A stretch of 64,000 nucleotides of DNA from Rhodococcus sp. Leaf247 (GTDB lineage Bacteria; Actinomycetota; Actinomycetes; Mycobacteriales; Mycobacteriaceae): NCBI RefSeq assembly GCF_001426185.1, contig NZ_LMRP01000002.1:62157-126156 (forward strand), read 5' to 3'. The notes beneath the pieces were generated by a model. It searched no databases. It saw only the letters and a program-made list of their open reading frames with translations, and was not told the DNA's origin. Shown piece by piece: positions 54,688 to 63,476 of this stretch. The position numbers and the translations under genes are program-made. The first letter of the stretch is position 1; each line of letters begins with the position of its first letter.

Positions 54688-54894
54688 CTACTGCGCGAGA
54701 GTCGCGGTTGCCTGCGCCCACAGGAAGTACTTGTTGGTGCCCAGATCGCGCACCGTGGTGATGTTGAAGGCTGCCTTCAGCTTCTCCGCATCACCGTCGC
54801 TGACGCCCTTCAGGGCCGCGACCGGCGCGTCGGCCAGTTCCTCGATCGACTTGTCCGCGTATGCCTTGTCGAACTTGTCGGCGATGCCTGCCAT
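54688..54894 (-). CDS. Small helix-hairpin-helix-like protein, 68 aa
   Basis: A 68-residue acidic helical protein: KSIEELADAPVAALKGVSDGDAEKLKAAFNITTVRDLGTNKYFLWAQ contains a probable helix-hairpin-helix (GVSDGDAEKL) as found in nucleic-acid-binding or protein-interaction modules. GAGGAGG lies 7 nt before the ATG at 54894, supporting a real gene. No known function. It is flanked by palindromic repeat A downstream and followed leftward by no partner; the SRPBCC gene ends 90 nt upstream on the same strand. Confidence 0.68.
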   Translation of the reverse strand: MAGIADKFDKAYADKSIEELADAPVAALKGVSDGDAEKLKAAFNITTVRDLGTNKYFLWAQATATLAQ

Positions 54895-54984
54895 GACGTC
54901 CTCCTCGTGTCGGCGCGCACCCTGCGCACCGCGGTCGACACTACGACGATCGACCGGCCCCGACCTGAGAGTGCGCTGACAGAC

Positions 54985-55368
54985 TCAGCCCAGCAGCGCT
55001 GTTACCGACGCGAGGTCGGCAGCGACGGCGGTGCAGTCCCGCTCGAACTCCTCGTCCGTCATCCCGAGTTGCCGGACGGTGAAGACCACCTCGGCGCCAT
55101 CGGGGTGGGCCAGGACGCGCAGCGGGTTGTTCACGACGGTGCCGTCGGGCAGCGTCACGTCGTGGTCCAACACCCCGAGAGCGTTGCGCGGGACGAACCG
55201 CACCCGGACCGTGCCCATCGGTGACTCGGCCAGGAGGTCGTCACCGTCGCGAGTGAAGCCCGATGCGAGACCGGCGGCCCAGGCGGTGAGGTTGTCGACG
55301 TCGGCCAGATAGTCGTACACGGCCTCGGGCGGCGCGGGTATCACTGCACTCACGTGTCGACTGATCAT
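54985..55368 (-). CDS. SRPBCC-family protein, 127 aa
   Basis: A 127-residue helix-grip protein: ISRHVSAVIPAPPEAVYDYLADVDNLTAWAAGL opens the fold, followed by MGTVRVRFVPRNALGVLDHDVTLPDG and FTVRQLGMTDEEFERDCTAVAADLASVTALL, the terminal helix. Members bind hydrophobic ligands in the cytosol; the ligand is unknown. The ATG at 55368 is chosen because a TACGCT hexamer lies 6 nt upstream, a leaderless-type arrangement. It lies between two palindromic repeats together with the HhH gene. Confidence 0.78.
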   Translation of the reverse strand: MISRHVSAVIPAPPEAVYDYLADVDNLTAWAAGLASGFTRDGDDLLAESPMGTVRVRFVPRNALGVLDHDVTLPDGTVVNNPLRVLAHPDGAEVVFTVRQLGMTDEEFERDCTAVAADLASVTALLG

Positions 55369-55374
55369 CGTAGG

Positions 55375-55380
55375 AGCGTA
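55375..55380 (-). promoter_or_regulatory. Candidate -10 box TACGCT (leaderless SRPBCC gene)
   Basis: On the leftward strand, TANNNT 6 nt before the ATG at 55368. Confidence 0.42.
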
Positions 55381-55391
55381 GCCACGCAGCA

Positions 55392-55465
55392 AGCTCTTCG
55401 CGAGTACGTCCGAAGTGTCGTGATCAGCGGCGATCCCACGACACTATGGGCGTACTCGCGGAGCT
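55392..55465. repeat. Palindromic repeat element, copy B
   Basis: Arms 55392-55422 and 55437-55465 form a nearly perfect stem of about 29 bp around a 14-nt loop, ending in GTGTCGTG/CACGACAC. The core CGCGAGTACG.C..AGTGTCGT is shared with copy A. It lies 10 nt after the OsmC stop and 24 nt before the SRPBCC start. It could end the OsmC transcript, but the sequence conservation with copy A points to a dispersed repeat family. Confidence 0.7.
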
Positions 55466-55475
55466 CGAGAGCCCG

Positions 55476-55949
55476 TCACGTCAGGTCGGCGCGCGTCCAG
55501 GTGTTCACGAAGCCCGTTCCGCTGCGCACGAAGAGCTGGGTGACGGGGCACCGACGCTCGACCTCGGACACGAAGTGGTCGAAGGCATCGCCGGTGGCGT
55601 CGGTCTCGACGGTGGCCTCGACGGTGACGGTGTCGAAATTGGCGTTGCCGTCGACGCCCTTCACCAGCACGGCGGTGTCCAGGTCACCCTGGATTCGGAA
55701 CGTGAACTTGCCCAGCGTGATGCCGAGGTCCTTCGCGACGAGGTTCGCGGTGACCTGGTTGCACGACGTCAGCGAGCCCAGCGCGAAGAACAGCGGGCTC
55801 GGGGCCTCGTCCTTACCGCCGAACGCGGGGTAGGCGTCGGTGTCGAACTCGTGGCCGGCGTCGCCCTGCACGACGAGGTGCTGGGCGACGCCGGTTCCCG
55901 ACGCCTCGACGACGAACGGGACGACCGATGTGCGGATGGTGGAAGTCAT
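55476..55949 (-). CDS. OsmC/Ohr-family protein
   Basis: A 157-residue OsmC-fold protein. FGGKDEAPSPLFFALGSLTSCNQVTANLVAKDLGI contains the first conserved Cys (in TSCNQV), and EVERRCPVTQLF the second, so the peroxidatic/resolving pair for organic hydroperoxide reduction is present. It is the YhfA/OsmC-like subgroup by length. The ATG at 55949 gives the family start MTSTIRTSVV. Copy B of the palindromic repeat follows its stop. The role would be cytosolic peroxide defence; the precise substrate is unknown. Confidence 0.88.
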   Translation of the reverse strand: MTSTIRTSVVPFVVEASGTGVAQHLVVQGDAGHEFDTDAYPAFGGKDEAPSPLFFALGSLTSCNQVTANLVAKDLGITLGKFTFRIQGDLDTAVLVKGVDGNANFDTVTVEATVETDATGDAFDHFVSEVERRCPVTQLFVRSGTGFVNTWTRADLT

Positions 55950-56142
55950 GGTGTCGACGTTCGCGCACACCGAACGCGATGCACAGGATTGCGATCAGCG
56001 TGATTCTCGGCCCATCCGCTTACCCCCACCGCACCGATCCGTCCAGAGCGACGGAACCGGGTACTCCGTTTCGGCACTGCGCGGCTCCGCCCGGAACCCG
56101 GCAGACTGAGACGACACCGCCACCTGGACAGGAGCCACTACC

Positions 56143-57504
56143 GTGCCCTCATTCGATCGCGACGTCGCCATCGTCGGAGCGGGCCCCTCGGGCCTCGCCG
56201 CTGCCACTGCACTGCGCAAGGCGGGACTGAGCGTCGCCGTCCTCGAGGCACGGGACCGCGTCGGCGGACGCACCTGGACCAAGGACATCGACGGAGCGAT
56301 CCTCGAACTCGGTGGCCAGTGGGTCTCCCCCGATCAGACCGCGCTGATCGGGCTGCTCGACGAGCTGGGACTCGAGACGTTCGACCGTTACCGCGAGGGA
56401 CAGTCGGTCTACGTCGATCCGGCAGGCACCGCCACGCGCTACACCGGCGAGAACTTCCCCGTCGCCGAGTCGACGGTGAAGGAGATCGACCGCCTCATCG
56501 AGATGCTCGACAAACTCGCTGCGGAGATCGGTCCCGAGGAGCCGTGGGCGCACCCGCTGGCCCGCGAGCTCGACATCGTCTCGTTCGAGGGCTGGCTCGC
56601 GCAGCAGTCGGACGATGCCGAGGCCACGGCCAACATCGGCATGTTCATCGCCGGCGGCATGCTGACCAAGCCCGCCCACGCGTTCTCCGCGCTGCAGGCG
56701 ATCCTCATGGCCGCGTCCGCCGGCTCGTTCACCAATCTGGTCGACGACGGCTTCATCCTCGACAAGCGCGTCGTCCGAGGCATGCAGCAGGTGTCGGTCA
56801 GCATGGCCGAACGCCTCGGCGAGGACGTGCACCTGAACGCTCCGGTCCGCACCGTCCGATGGTCCGAGGACGGTGTGACCGTGCTTGCCGACGGCGATCT
56901 CGAGGTGACGGCGCGGAAGGTGATCATCGCCGTTCCGCCGAACCTCTACACCCGCATCTCGTACGACCCGCCCCTCCCCCGCCGCCAGCATCAGATGCAT
57001 CAGCACCAGTCGCTCGGCCTCGTCATCAAGGTGCACGCGGTGTACGATACTCCGTTCTGGCGCGAGGAAGGGTTGTCGGGCACCGGTTTCGGCGCGAACC
57101 AGATCGCCCAGGAGGTGTACGACAACACCAACCACGAGGACTCACGCGGCACGCTCGTCGCCTTCGTCTCCGACGAGAAGGCCGACGCGATGTTCGAGCT
57201 GAGCGCCGAGGACCGCAAGCGCACCATCCTCGAGTCCATCGCGACCTACCTCGGACCGAAGGCACTCGAGCCCGTCGTCTACTACGAGTCCGACTGGGGC
57301 ACCGAGGAATGGACCCGCGGTGCCTATGCCGCGAGCTTCGACCTCGGCGGCCTGCACCGCTACGGTCGCGACGCCCGTACGTCCGTCGGTCCGATCCACT
57401 TCTCGTGCTCCGACATCGCCGCCGAGGGTTACCAGCACGTCGACGGCGCCGTGCGCATGGGTCACCGCACCGCCGAGGTCATCTCGGGGCTGCTGGAGCG
57501 CTGA
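56143..57504 (+). CDS. puo: Putrescine oxidase (FAD-dependent amine oxidase)
   Basis: A 453-residue flavin monoamine oxidase that oxidises putrescine to 4-aminobutanal, ammonia and peroxide. The FAD motif VAIVGAGPSGLAAATALRKAGL begins near residue 8, followed by VLEARDRVGGRTWT, GGQWVSPDQTALI and a C-terminal SCSDIAAEGYQHVDGAVRMG. The whole sequence reads like the rhodococcal Puo enzymes, including AGGMLTKPAHAFSALQA and HQMHQHQSLGLVIKVHAVY. GTG start at 56143 has CAGGAG upstream. It is convergent with the PucR-type regulator and heads the putrescine-to-succinate gene set. Confidence 0.93.
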   Translation: MPSFDRDVAIVGAGPSGLAAATALRKAGLSVAVLEARDRVGGRTWTKDIDGAILELGGQWVSPDQTALIGLLDELGLETFDRYREGQSVYVDPAGTATRYTGENFPVAESTVKEIDRLIEMLDKLAAEIGPEEPWAHPLARELDIVSFEGWLAQQSDDAEATANIGMFIAGGMLTKPAHAFSALQAILMAASAGSFTNLVDDGFILDKRVVRGMQQVSVSMAERLGEDVHLNAPVRTVRWSEDGVTVLADGDLEVTARKVIIAVPPNLYTRISYDPPLPRRQHQMHQHQSLGLVIKVHAVYDTPFWREEGLSGTGFGANQIAQEVYDNTNHEDSRGTLVAFVSDEKADAMFELSAEDRKRTILESIATYLGPKALEPVVYYESDWGTEEWTRGAYAASFDLGGLHRYGRDARTSVGPIHFSCSDIAAEGYQHVDGAVRMGHRTAEVISGLLER

Positions 57505-57505
57505 G

Positions 57506-59026
57506 TCAGGTCCCGCGTGCGATGAGGGCGAGCAACAGCTCGGCACGCACGCGGGCATCGTCCAGATCGACCCCGATGGTGGATTCGATACGAGCGATCC
57601 TGCTGCGCAACGTATGTCGGTGAACACCCAGCGTCGAGGCCGCCGACTCCCAGTGCCCGTTCGCGTCGAGAAACGCGCGTAGCGACGCCACCAGATCGGT
57701 CCCGTTGGCGGTGTCGTACTTCTCGAGCGGGGACACGGTGGCCTCGCCGACGGTAGCCAGCGCTTCTCGCGTCGACGCGTGCGCGAGAAGCACTCCGCCG
57801 ACCAGGGAGCCGAACTCGACGGGATCCGCACCTGCGGACGCGGACGACGCCGCGAGTCGAGATTCCTGCACCGCCTGCTCGAGACTCTCCACCGGGTGCG
57901 GCGCGCTCATTCCAACGCGGAGCCTCCTGCGTTCCGACACGTCCAGCGACGCCAGCGTGGACTGCACGAAAGTCTTGTCGTCCGATCCGCGCACCACGAG
58001 GGTGACGCGGGTCTTCCAGCGCTGACCGAACACCTGGCGCCCCGCCTCGGTGGAGCGCGCGGACATGGCCGCCAGGACCCGTTCGGCTCGGGTGACGGTA
58101 TCGGCGTTCACGGTGACCGCTCGTACCGTTCCGTCGCCGCCCGCAGCCGACTCGATCTGCGACCACACCGGCGCCAGTCCGTCGAGATCCGACAGAACCA
58201 GGCTCAGCGCCACCGAATTGAGCTTGTCCTGCGCGGACTGCACCCGTGCCGGCTTCTCGAAATCGAGAGCCAGCAGCGATGCCGCGTGCCCCACCAGGAT
58301 GTGATCGACGTTCCCCAGTACGGGGCCCACCACGGCGACGTGACCGTGGGTGGCGGAGCCGATCGCGATGCGCTGCACACTGATCGACACGCCTGCCTTC
58401 GTCATGGCGACCCTGCTGGCCACCGAACCCTTCTCCTCGGTCAGCGCGCGGATGTCGTCGAGTACGCCGATACCGCTCCCGCGAGGGTGATGCTCGAGCA
58501 CTCTCCCCATGTCGTCGAGAAGCACCACGGCGGACGATGTCGCCGACGCCAATTCGCGGACGATCGCGGCCGCTCCTCCCGCCACCACCGCTCGGGTCAT
58601 CCGCGGCTGAGCACGCGACGCGCGAACCACAGCGTCGTACTGCTGCTCGGCGAGGCGGTTCATCACCAGTTTGACCACCGCGGCGAACGGCGTCGGCAAC
58701 GGAACCTCGAGAATCGGCAGACCGAGGCTGTCGGCGGCCTCGACCAGATCGGACGGCACCTCCGAGAACGAGAGTCCCGTGCCGAAACCCACCGCCGCGA
58801 CACCGGCGTCGTTCAATGCTTCGAGATATGCCACACGCTCCGGCGTGGTCAGCGGCAGCCGGAGCCCCGTCGTCAACAACAGCTCGCCGCCGGACAACCA
58901 TCGGAACGGGTCGGACAACTCGGTCGTGTGCGCGAAGGACACCTCACGATCGAGGCCGCTCGCGCCTGCGCGCAGCTCCATCGCGAGCGCTTTCTGCGCC
59001 AGCACCCAGCGGACAGACACCGTCAT
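57506..59026 (-). CDS. PucR-family transcriptional regulator
   Basis: A 506-residue regulator. The first 130 residues form the PucR domain (TVSVRWVLAQKALAMEL, TTELSDPFRWLSGGELLLTTGLRL, AVGFGTGLSFSEVP), the middle a GGDEF-like CdaR domain, and the C-terminus a PucR helix-turn-helix (FLDANGHWESAASTLGVHRHTLRSRIARIESTIGVDLDD). The ATG at 59026 is the family start. It lies between puo and the aldehyde dehydrogenase-gabT-gabD operon, divergent from the latter, so it most likely activates putrescine or GABA catabolism. Confidence 0.9.
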   Translation of the reverse strand: MTVSVRWVLAQKALAMELRAGASGLDREVSFAHTTELSDPFRWLSGGELLLTTGLRLPLTTPERVAYLEALNDAGVAAVGFGTGLSFSEVPSDLVEAADSLGLPILEVPLPTPFAAVVKLVMNRLAEQQYDAVVRASRAQPRMTRAVVAGGAAAIVRELASATSSAVVLLDDMGRVLEHHPRGSGIGVLDDIRALTEEKGSVASRVAMTKAGVSISVQRIAIGSATHGHVAVVGPVLGNVDHILVGHAASLLALDFEKPARVQSAQDKLNSVALSLVLSDLDGLAPVWSQIESAAGGDGTVRAVTVNADTVTRAERVLAAMSARSTEAGRQVFGQRWKTRVTLVVRGSDDKTFVQSTLASLDVSERRRLRVGMSAPHPVESLEQAVQESRLAASSASAGADPVEFGSLVGGVLLAHASTREALATVGEATVSPLEKYDTANGTDLVASLRAFLDANGHWESAASTLGVHRHTLRSRIARIESTIGVDLDDARVRAELLLALIARGT

Positions 59027-59194
59027 GATCCGACCCGCCTTCCTCCGCCCGTGAATCACAGCGAACACCAGGTAGGCCGCAATGGACAAGTCGGAGTGCC
59101 CACGCCCCCGGGAATCATCGTTTTGTCCGCTGCCCCCGCGCGCCGTCGAGCGCACACTGATCGAACCACCAGCGCCCACAACCGAGAGGGACCG

Positions 59195-60625
59195 ATGTCG
59201 CACGACGTGCTTCGGAACTACATCGACGGCCAGTTCGTCGTCAGCTCGTCCACAGAGACCCTGGACCTGATCAGTCCGGTCACCGAGGAGGTCGTGGGCG
59301 TCTCCCCCATCTCTACCGAGGCCGACGTGAACGACGCCGTGGCCGCCGCCGAGCGCGCCTTCGCGAGCTGGGGCAAGACGACCCCGAAGACCCGTCAGAC
59401 GGCACTGCTGAAGCTCGCCGATGCGCTCGAGGCACACTCCGACGAGCTGGTCGAGGCGCAGAGCCGCAACACCGGTCAGCTGAAGCAGGTCATCGCGGAC
59501 GAGGAGGTGACGGTCGGCGCGGACCAGCTGCGCTTCTTCGCCGGTGCCGCCCGCATGCTCGAGGGCAAGTCCGCCGGTGAGTACATGGAGGGCTTCACCT
59601 CGTACGTCCGCCGCGAGCCCATCGGCGTCGTCGGGCAGGTGACCCCGTGGAACTACCCGCTGATGATGGCGATCTGGAAGATCGGCCCGGCTCTGGCCGC
59701 CGGCAACACGATCGTCCTCAAGCCGAGCGACACGACGCCGGAGAGCACGCTGGTACTCGCGAAATTGTCGAAGGGCATTCTTCCGGACGGTGTCCTGAAC
59801 GTGGTCCTCGGCAACGGTGCTACCGGCGCCACCCTCGTCGAGCACCCCGCCCTCGGACTCGTGTCCATCACCGGGTCCGTGCGAGCGGGAATCGAGGTGG
59901 CCGTGGCTGCCGCCCGTCAGCTCAAGCGAGCCCATCTCGAACTCGGTGGGAAAGCTCCGGCCATCGTCTTCGGAGACGTCGACATCGACAAGACGGCCGG
60001 CGGTATCGCCGAAGCAGCGTTCTTCAACGCCGGCCAGGACTGCACCGCCGCGACGCGTGTGCTGGTGCACGAGTCGATCCACGACAAGCTCGTCGACGCT
60101 CTCGCCGAGAAGGCACGCGAGCTGACTCCGGGCAGCCCTGACGACGCCGACGCGTTCTACGGCCCGCTGAACAACGTCCGCCACTTCGAGTCCGTGACGA
60201 CGAAGATCGCGAACCTGCCGGCCCACGCCTCGATCGTGACCGGCGGCAACCGAGTCGGAGACACCGGTTTCTACCTCGAACCCACGATCGTCACCGGAGT
60301 CGAGCAGAAGGACGACATCGTCCAGGAGGAGACGTTCGGTCCGGTTCTCACGGTGCAGTCGTTCACCGACGAGGCGGATGCGATCACCAAGGCCAACGAC
60401 GTGCGCTTCGGACTGGCGTCCAGCCTGTGGACCAACGACCACGGCATCACCCAACGGGTCAGCGCTGCACTGGACTTCGGCGCAGTCTGGATCAACTGCC
60501 ACATCCCGCTCGTGGCGGAGATGCCGCACGGCGGCTTCAAGTACTCCGGCTACGGCAAGGACCTCTCGGCATACGGAGTCGAGGACTACACGCGACTCAA
60601 GCACGTCATGAGCTCCCACGACTGA
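59195..60625 (+). CDS. Aldehyde dehydrogenase, probable 4-aminobutanal (gamma-aminobutyraldehyde) dehydrogenase
   Basis: A 476-residue NAD(P)-dependent aldehyde dehydrogenase. PWNYPLMMAIWKIGPALAAG, ITGSVRAG, the base ELGGKAP (E249) and the nucleophile NAGQDCTAATR (C283) are intact; the Gln-Asp before the Cys and PLIM-type context match PatD/Prr-like aminobutyraldehyde dehydrogenases. The ATG at 59195 has GAGAGGGACCG upstream. Coupled by position to puo, gabT and gabD, it should turn the putrescine-oxidase product into GABA. 28 nt separate it from gabT. Confidence 0.87.
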   Translation: MSHDVLRNYIDGQFVVSSSTETLDLISPVTEEVVGVSPISTEADVNDAVAAAERAFASWGKTTPKTRQTALLKLADALEAHSDELVEAQSRNTGQLKQVIADEEVTVGADQLRFFAGAARMLEGKSAGEYMEGFTSYVRREPIGVVGQVTPWNYPLMMAIWKIGPALAAGNTIVLKPSDTTPESTLVLAKLSKGILPDGVLNVVLGNGATGATLVEHPALGLVSITGSVRAGIEVAVAAARQLKRAHLELGGKAPAIVFGDVDIDKTAGGIAEAAFFNAGQDCTAATRVLVHESIHDKLVDALAEKARELTPGSPDDADAFYGPLNNVRHFESVTTKIANLPAHASIVTGGNRVGDTGFYLEPTIVTGVEQKDDIVQEETFGPVLTVQSFTDEADAITKANDVRFGLASSLWTNDHGITQRVSAALDFGAVWINCHIPLVAEMPHGGFKYSGYGKDLSAYGVEDYTRLKHVMSSHD

Positions 60626-60653
60626 CATTCACTGCTCTCCGAAGGACTTCACC

Positions 60654-61997
60654 ATGGACATCACCTACCGCCTTCCTCAGAAGCGCGCCCTTCTCACCGA
60701 ACTTCCCGGACCGCGCTCGCAGGAACTGACAGCCCGTCGCCGTGCCACCGTCGCCGCCGGCGTCGGTTCCAGCGTCCCCGTCTACGCAGCCGATGCCGAC
60801 GGCGGCGTGATCGTCGACGTCGACGGCAACTCGATGATCGACCTCGGAGCCGGCATCGCCGTCACCAGCGTCGGCGCCTCCGATCCCGCTGTCGCGGAGG
60901 CCGTCCGGGAGCAGGTCGGTCACTTCACGCACACCTGCTTCATGGTCACGCCCTACGAGGGATACATCGCGGTGGCCGAGCAACTGGCCGCCCTGACGCC
61001 CGGTGATCACGAGAAGCGCAGCGTCCTGTTCAATTCCGGCGCGGAAGCCGTCGAGAACGCGATCAAGGTCGCGCGATTGGCGACCGGCCGCGACGCCGTC
61101 GTCGCGTTCGACCACGCCTATCACGGCCGTACCAACCTGACGATGGCGCTGACGGCGAAGACCATGCCGTACAAGACGAATTTCGGGCCGTTCGCACCGG
61201 AGATCTACCGGATGCCGATGTCGTACCCCTACCGCGATCAGGCCGGCCTGACGGGTGAGCAGGCCGCGCTGGCGTCGATCGACCGCATGGAGAAGCAGAT
61301 CGGCGCCGACTCGTTGGCCGCCATCATCATCGAGCCCATCCAGGGCGAGGGTGGCTTCATCGTTCCCGCACCCGGCTTCCTGCCGACGCTCCAGGCCTGG
61401 GCGCGGGAGAACGGCGTCGTCTTCATCGCCGACGAGGTACAGACCGGGTTCTGTCGAACAGGGTCGTGGTTCGCCAGCGACGACGAGGGCATCGTCCCCG
61501 ACATCATCACGATGGCGAAGGGCATGGCCGGGGGAATGCCGTTGTCGGCCATCACCGGCCGCGCGGATCTCCTCGATCTCGTCCATGCAGGCGGGCTCGG
61601 CGGAACGTACGGCGGCAACCCGGTGGCCTGCGCGGCTGCCCTCGCCGCCATCGAGACCATGAAGTCGCTCGACCTGTCCGGGCGCGCTCGGCACATCGAA
61701 TCGGTCGCGATGCCGCGTCTGCGTGCCCTCGCGGAACAGACCTCCGTGATCGGCGACGTGCGTGGGCGCGGCGCCATGCTGGCCATCGAGCTGGTGGTTC
61801 CGGGGACCGATACACCGGACCCCGCCATCACCAAAGCCATTGCGGCGCATGCACTGGCGGAGGGTGTCGTACTCCTGACATGCGGCACGTACGGCAACGT
61901 CATCCGGCTGTTGCCCCCGCTGGTCATCGGCGACGACCTTCTCGACGACGCGCTGACTGTCCTCGAGACCGTCGTCCGGAACCTGGCAGCACAGTGA
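60654..61997 (+). CDS. gabT: 4-aminobutyrate aminotransferase
   Basis: A 447-residue class III aminotransferase converting GABA plus 2-oxoglutarate to succinate semialdehyde and glutamate. FNSGAEAVENAIKVAR binds the phosphate, DHAYHGRT, IIIEPIQGEGGF, FIADEVQTGFCRTG and the PLP lysine in TMAKGMAGGMP (K289) are present; the IQGEGGF and ADEVQTGFCRTG stretch is typical of GabT. It overlaps gabD by GTGA at 61994. Second gene of the aldehyde dehydrogenase-gabT-gabD-usp operon. Confidence 0.93.
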   Translation: MDITYRLPQKRALLTELPGPRSQELTARRRATVAAGVGSSVPVYAADADGGVIVDVDGNSMIDLGAGIAVTSVGASDPAVAEAVREQVGHFTHTCFMVTPYEGYIAVAEQLAALTPGDHEKRSVLFNSGAEAVENAIKVARLATGRDAVVAFDHAYHGRTNLTMALTAKTMPYKTNFGPFAPEIYRMPMSYPYRDQAGLTGEQAALASIDRMEKQIGADSLAAIIIEPIQGEGGFIVPAPGFLPTLQAWARENGVVFIADEVQTGFCRTGSWFASDDEGIVPDIITMAKGMAGGMPLSAITGRADLLDLVHAGGLGGTYGGNPVACAAALAAIETMKSLDLSGRARHIESVAMPRLRALAEQTSVIGDVRGRGAMLAIELVVPGTDTPDPAITKAIAAHALAEGVVLLTCGTYGNVIRLLPPLVIGDDLLDDALTVLETVVRNLAAQ

Positions 61998-63448
61998 CCG
62001 ACAGGGCTGCATTACTCGCGAGCATCCCCACCGGTCTGTGGATCGACGGTGCCTTCGTCGACGCCGCCGACGGCGGCACATTCGCCGTGCACGATCCCGC
62101 GACCGGTGACGTCCTCGCTCACGTCGCCGACGCCGGCGAGAAGGATGCGCTGCGCGCCCTCGACAGTGCAGCTGCGGCGCAGGACGACTGGGCGGCGACC
62201 GCGCCCCGGACACGGTCGCTGATCCTGCGCACGGCGTGGGAGAAGGTGATCGAGCGGACCGAGGATCTCGCGCTGCTCATGACACTGGAGATGGGCAAGG
62301 CGCTCCCCGAAAGTCGGGGAGAGGTGACGTACGGCGCCGAATTCCTCCGCTGGTTCAGCGAGGAGGCAGTACGGATCCAGGGCCGTTACACGCAGTCCCC
62401 GTCGGGCGCCGGTCGCATCCTGGTGACCAAGGTCCCCGTCGGCCCCGTTCTGGCGATCACCCCGTGGAACTTCCCGCTGGCCATGGGAACCCGCAAGATC
62501 GGTCCGGCGCTCGCCGCGGGCTGCACCGTCCTCGTCAAGCCCGCCGAGGACACCCCGCTGACCATGCTGCTGCTCGCACAGATCATGTCCGAGGCCGGGG
62601 TGCCGCCAGGGGTTCTGTCGGTGCTGCCCGCCTCGAACGCAGCGGGAGTGACCGAACCGCTCCTTGCCGACGACCGTCTGCGCAAGGTCACCTTCACCGG
62701 GTCCACCCGCGTCGGCAAGATCCTGATCGAGCAGTCGGCGAGAAACGTGCTGCGTACGTCGATGGAACTCGGTGGTAACGCACCGTTCGTAGTCTTCGAC
62801 GATGCCGACATCGATGCCGCCGTCGACGGTGCGATGGCCGCGAAGATGCGGAACGGCGGCGAAGCCTGCACGGCCGCGAACCGCATCATCGTCGCCAACA
62901 GCGTCCGTGAGGAATTCACGGTGAAACTCACCGAACGCATCGCCGCATTGACGGTCGGTCCGGGCTCCGAGGACGGCACGAACGTCGGCCCCCTGGTCAA
63001 CGAGAAGCAGCGTCGCAACGTCGAGTCGCTCGTGGACGACGCCGTCGCCGCCGGTGCCCGTGTGCGGACGGGAGGCAGCGTCGTGGACGGGCCCGGGTGG
63101 TTCTATCGCCCCACCGTCCTCGACGAGGTGCCGGCCCACTCGCGCATCGTCCGCGAGGAGATCTTCGGTCCGGTCGCCGCCATCACCGGGTTCGACGACG
63201 AGCAGGACGGTATCGACGCCGCGAACGACACGGAGTACGGCTTGGCCGCGTACATCTACACCCGCGATCTCGATCGGGCACTCCGGGTCTCGGACAAGAT
63301 CGCCTCCGGCATGGTCGGCGTCAATCGCGGCGTCGTGTCCGACGTCGCCGCACCGTTCGGTGGTGTCAAGCAGTCCGGCCTGGGCAGCGAAGGCGGCACC
63401 GAGGGCATCGACGAGTACCTCGACACCAAGTACGTCGCGTTCCAGTAA
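61994..63448 (+). CDS. gabD: Succinate-semialdehyde dehydrogenase
   Basis: A 484-residue NAD(P)-dependent aldehyde dehydrogenase finishing GABA breakdown to succinate. ITPWNFPLAMGTRKIGPALAAGCTVLVKPAEDTPLT, FTGSTRVGK, ELGGNAPF (E258) and GGEACTAANR (C292) are intact and the last is typical of GabD. GTG start at 61994 overlaps gabT by 4 nt. Downstream, 28 nt lead to a universal stress protein gene. The pathway puo, aldehyde dehydrogenase, gabT, gabD thus delivers putrescine carbon to the TCA cycle. Confidence 0.93.
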   Translation: MTDRAALLASIPTGLWIDGAFVDAADGGTFAVHDPATGDVLAHVADAGEKDALRALDSAAAAQDDWAATAPRTRSLILRTAWEKVIERTEDLALLMTLEMGKALPESRGEVTYGAEFLRWFSEEAVRIQGRYTQSPSGAGRILVTKVPVGPVLAITPWNFPLAMGTRKIGPALAAGCTVLVKPAEDTPLTMLLLAQIMSEAGVPPGVLSVLPASNAAGVTEPLLADDRLRKVTFTGSTRVGKILIEQSARNVLRTSMELGGNAPFVVFDDADIDAAVDGAMAAKMRNGGEACTAANRIIVANSVREEFTVKLTERIAALTVGPGSEDGTNVGPLVNEKQRRNVESLVDDAVAAGARVRTGGSVVDGPGWFYRPTVLDEVPAHSRIVREEIFGPVAAITGFDDEQDGIDAANDTEYGLAAYIYTRDLDRALRVSDKIASGMVGVNRGVVSDVAAPFGGVKQSGLGSEGGTEGIDEYLDTKYVAFQ

Positions 63449-63476
63449 TTCCGCCCGACACCCAGGGAGCTCTCCA

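Noticed and set aside
57779-59194. Apparent 470-residue N-terminal extension of the aldehyde dehydrogenase
   Set aside because: The extension is antisense to the PucR-type regulator. The dehydrogenase begins at its normal family start at 59195 with a ribosome site.
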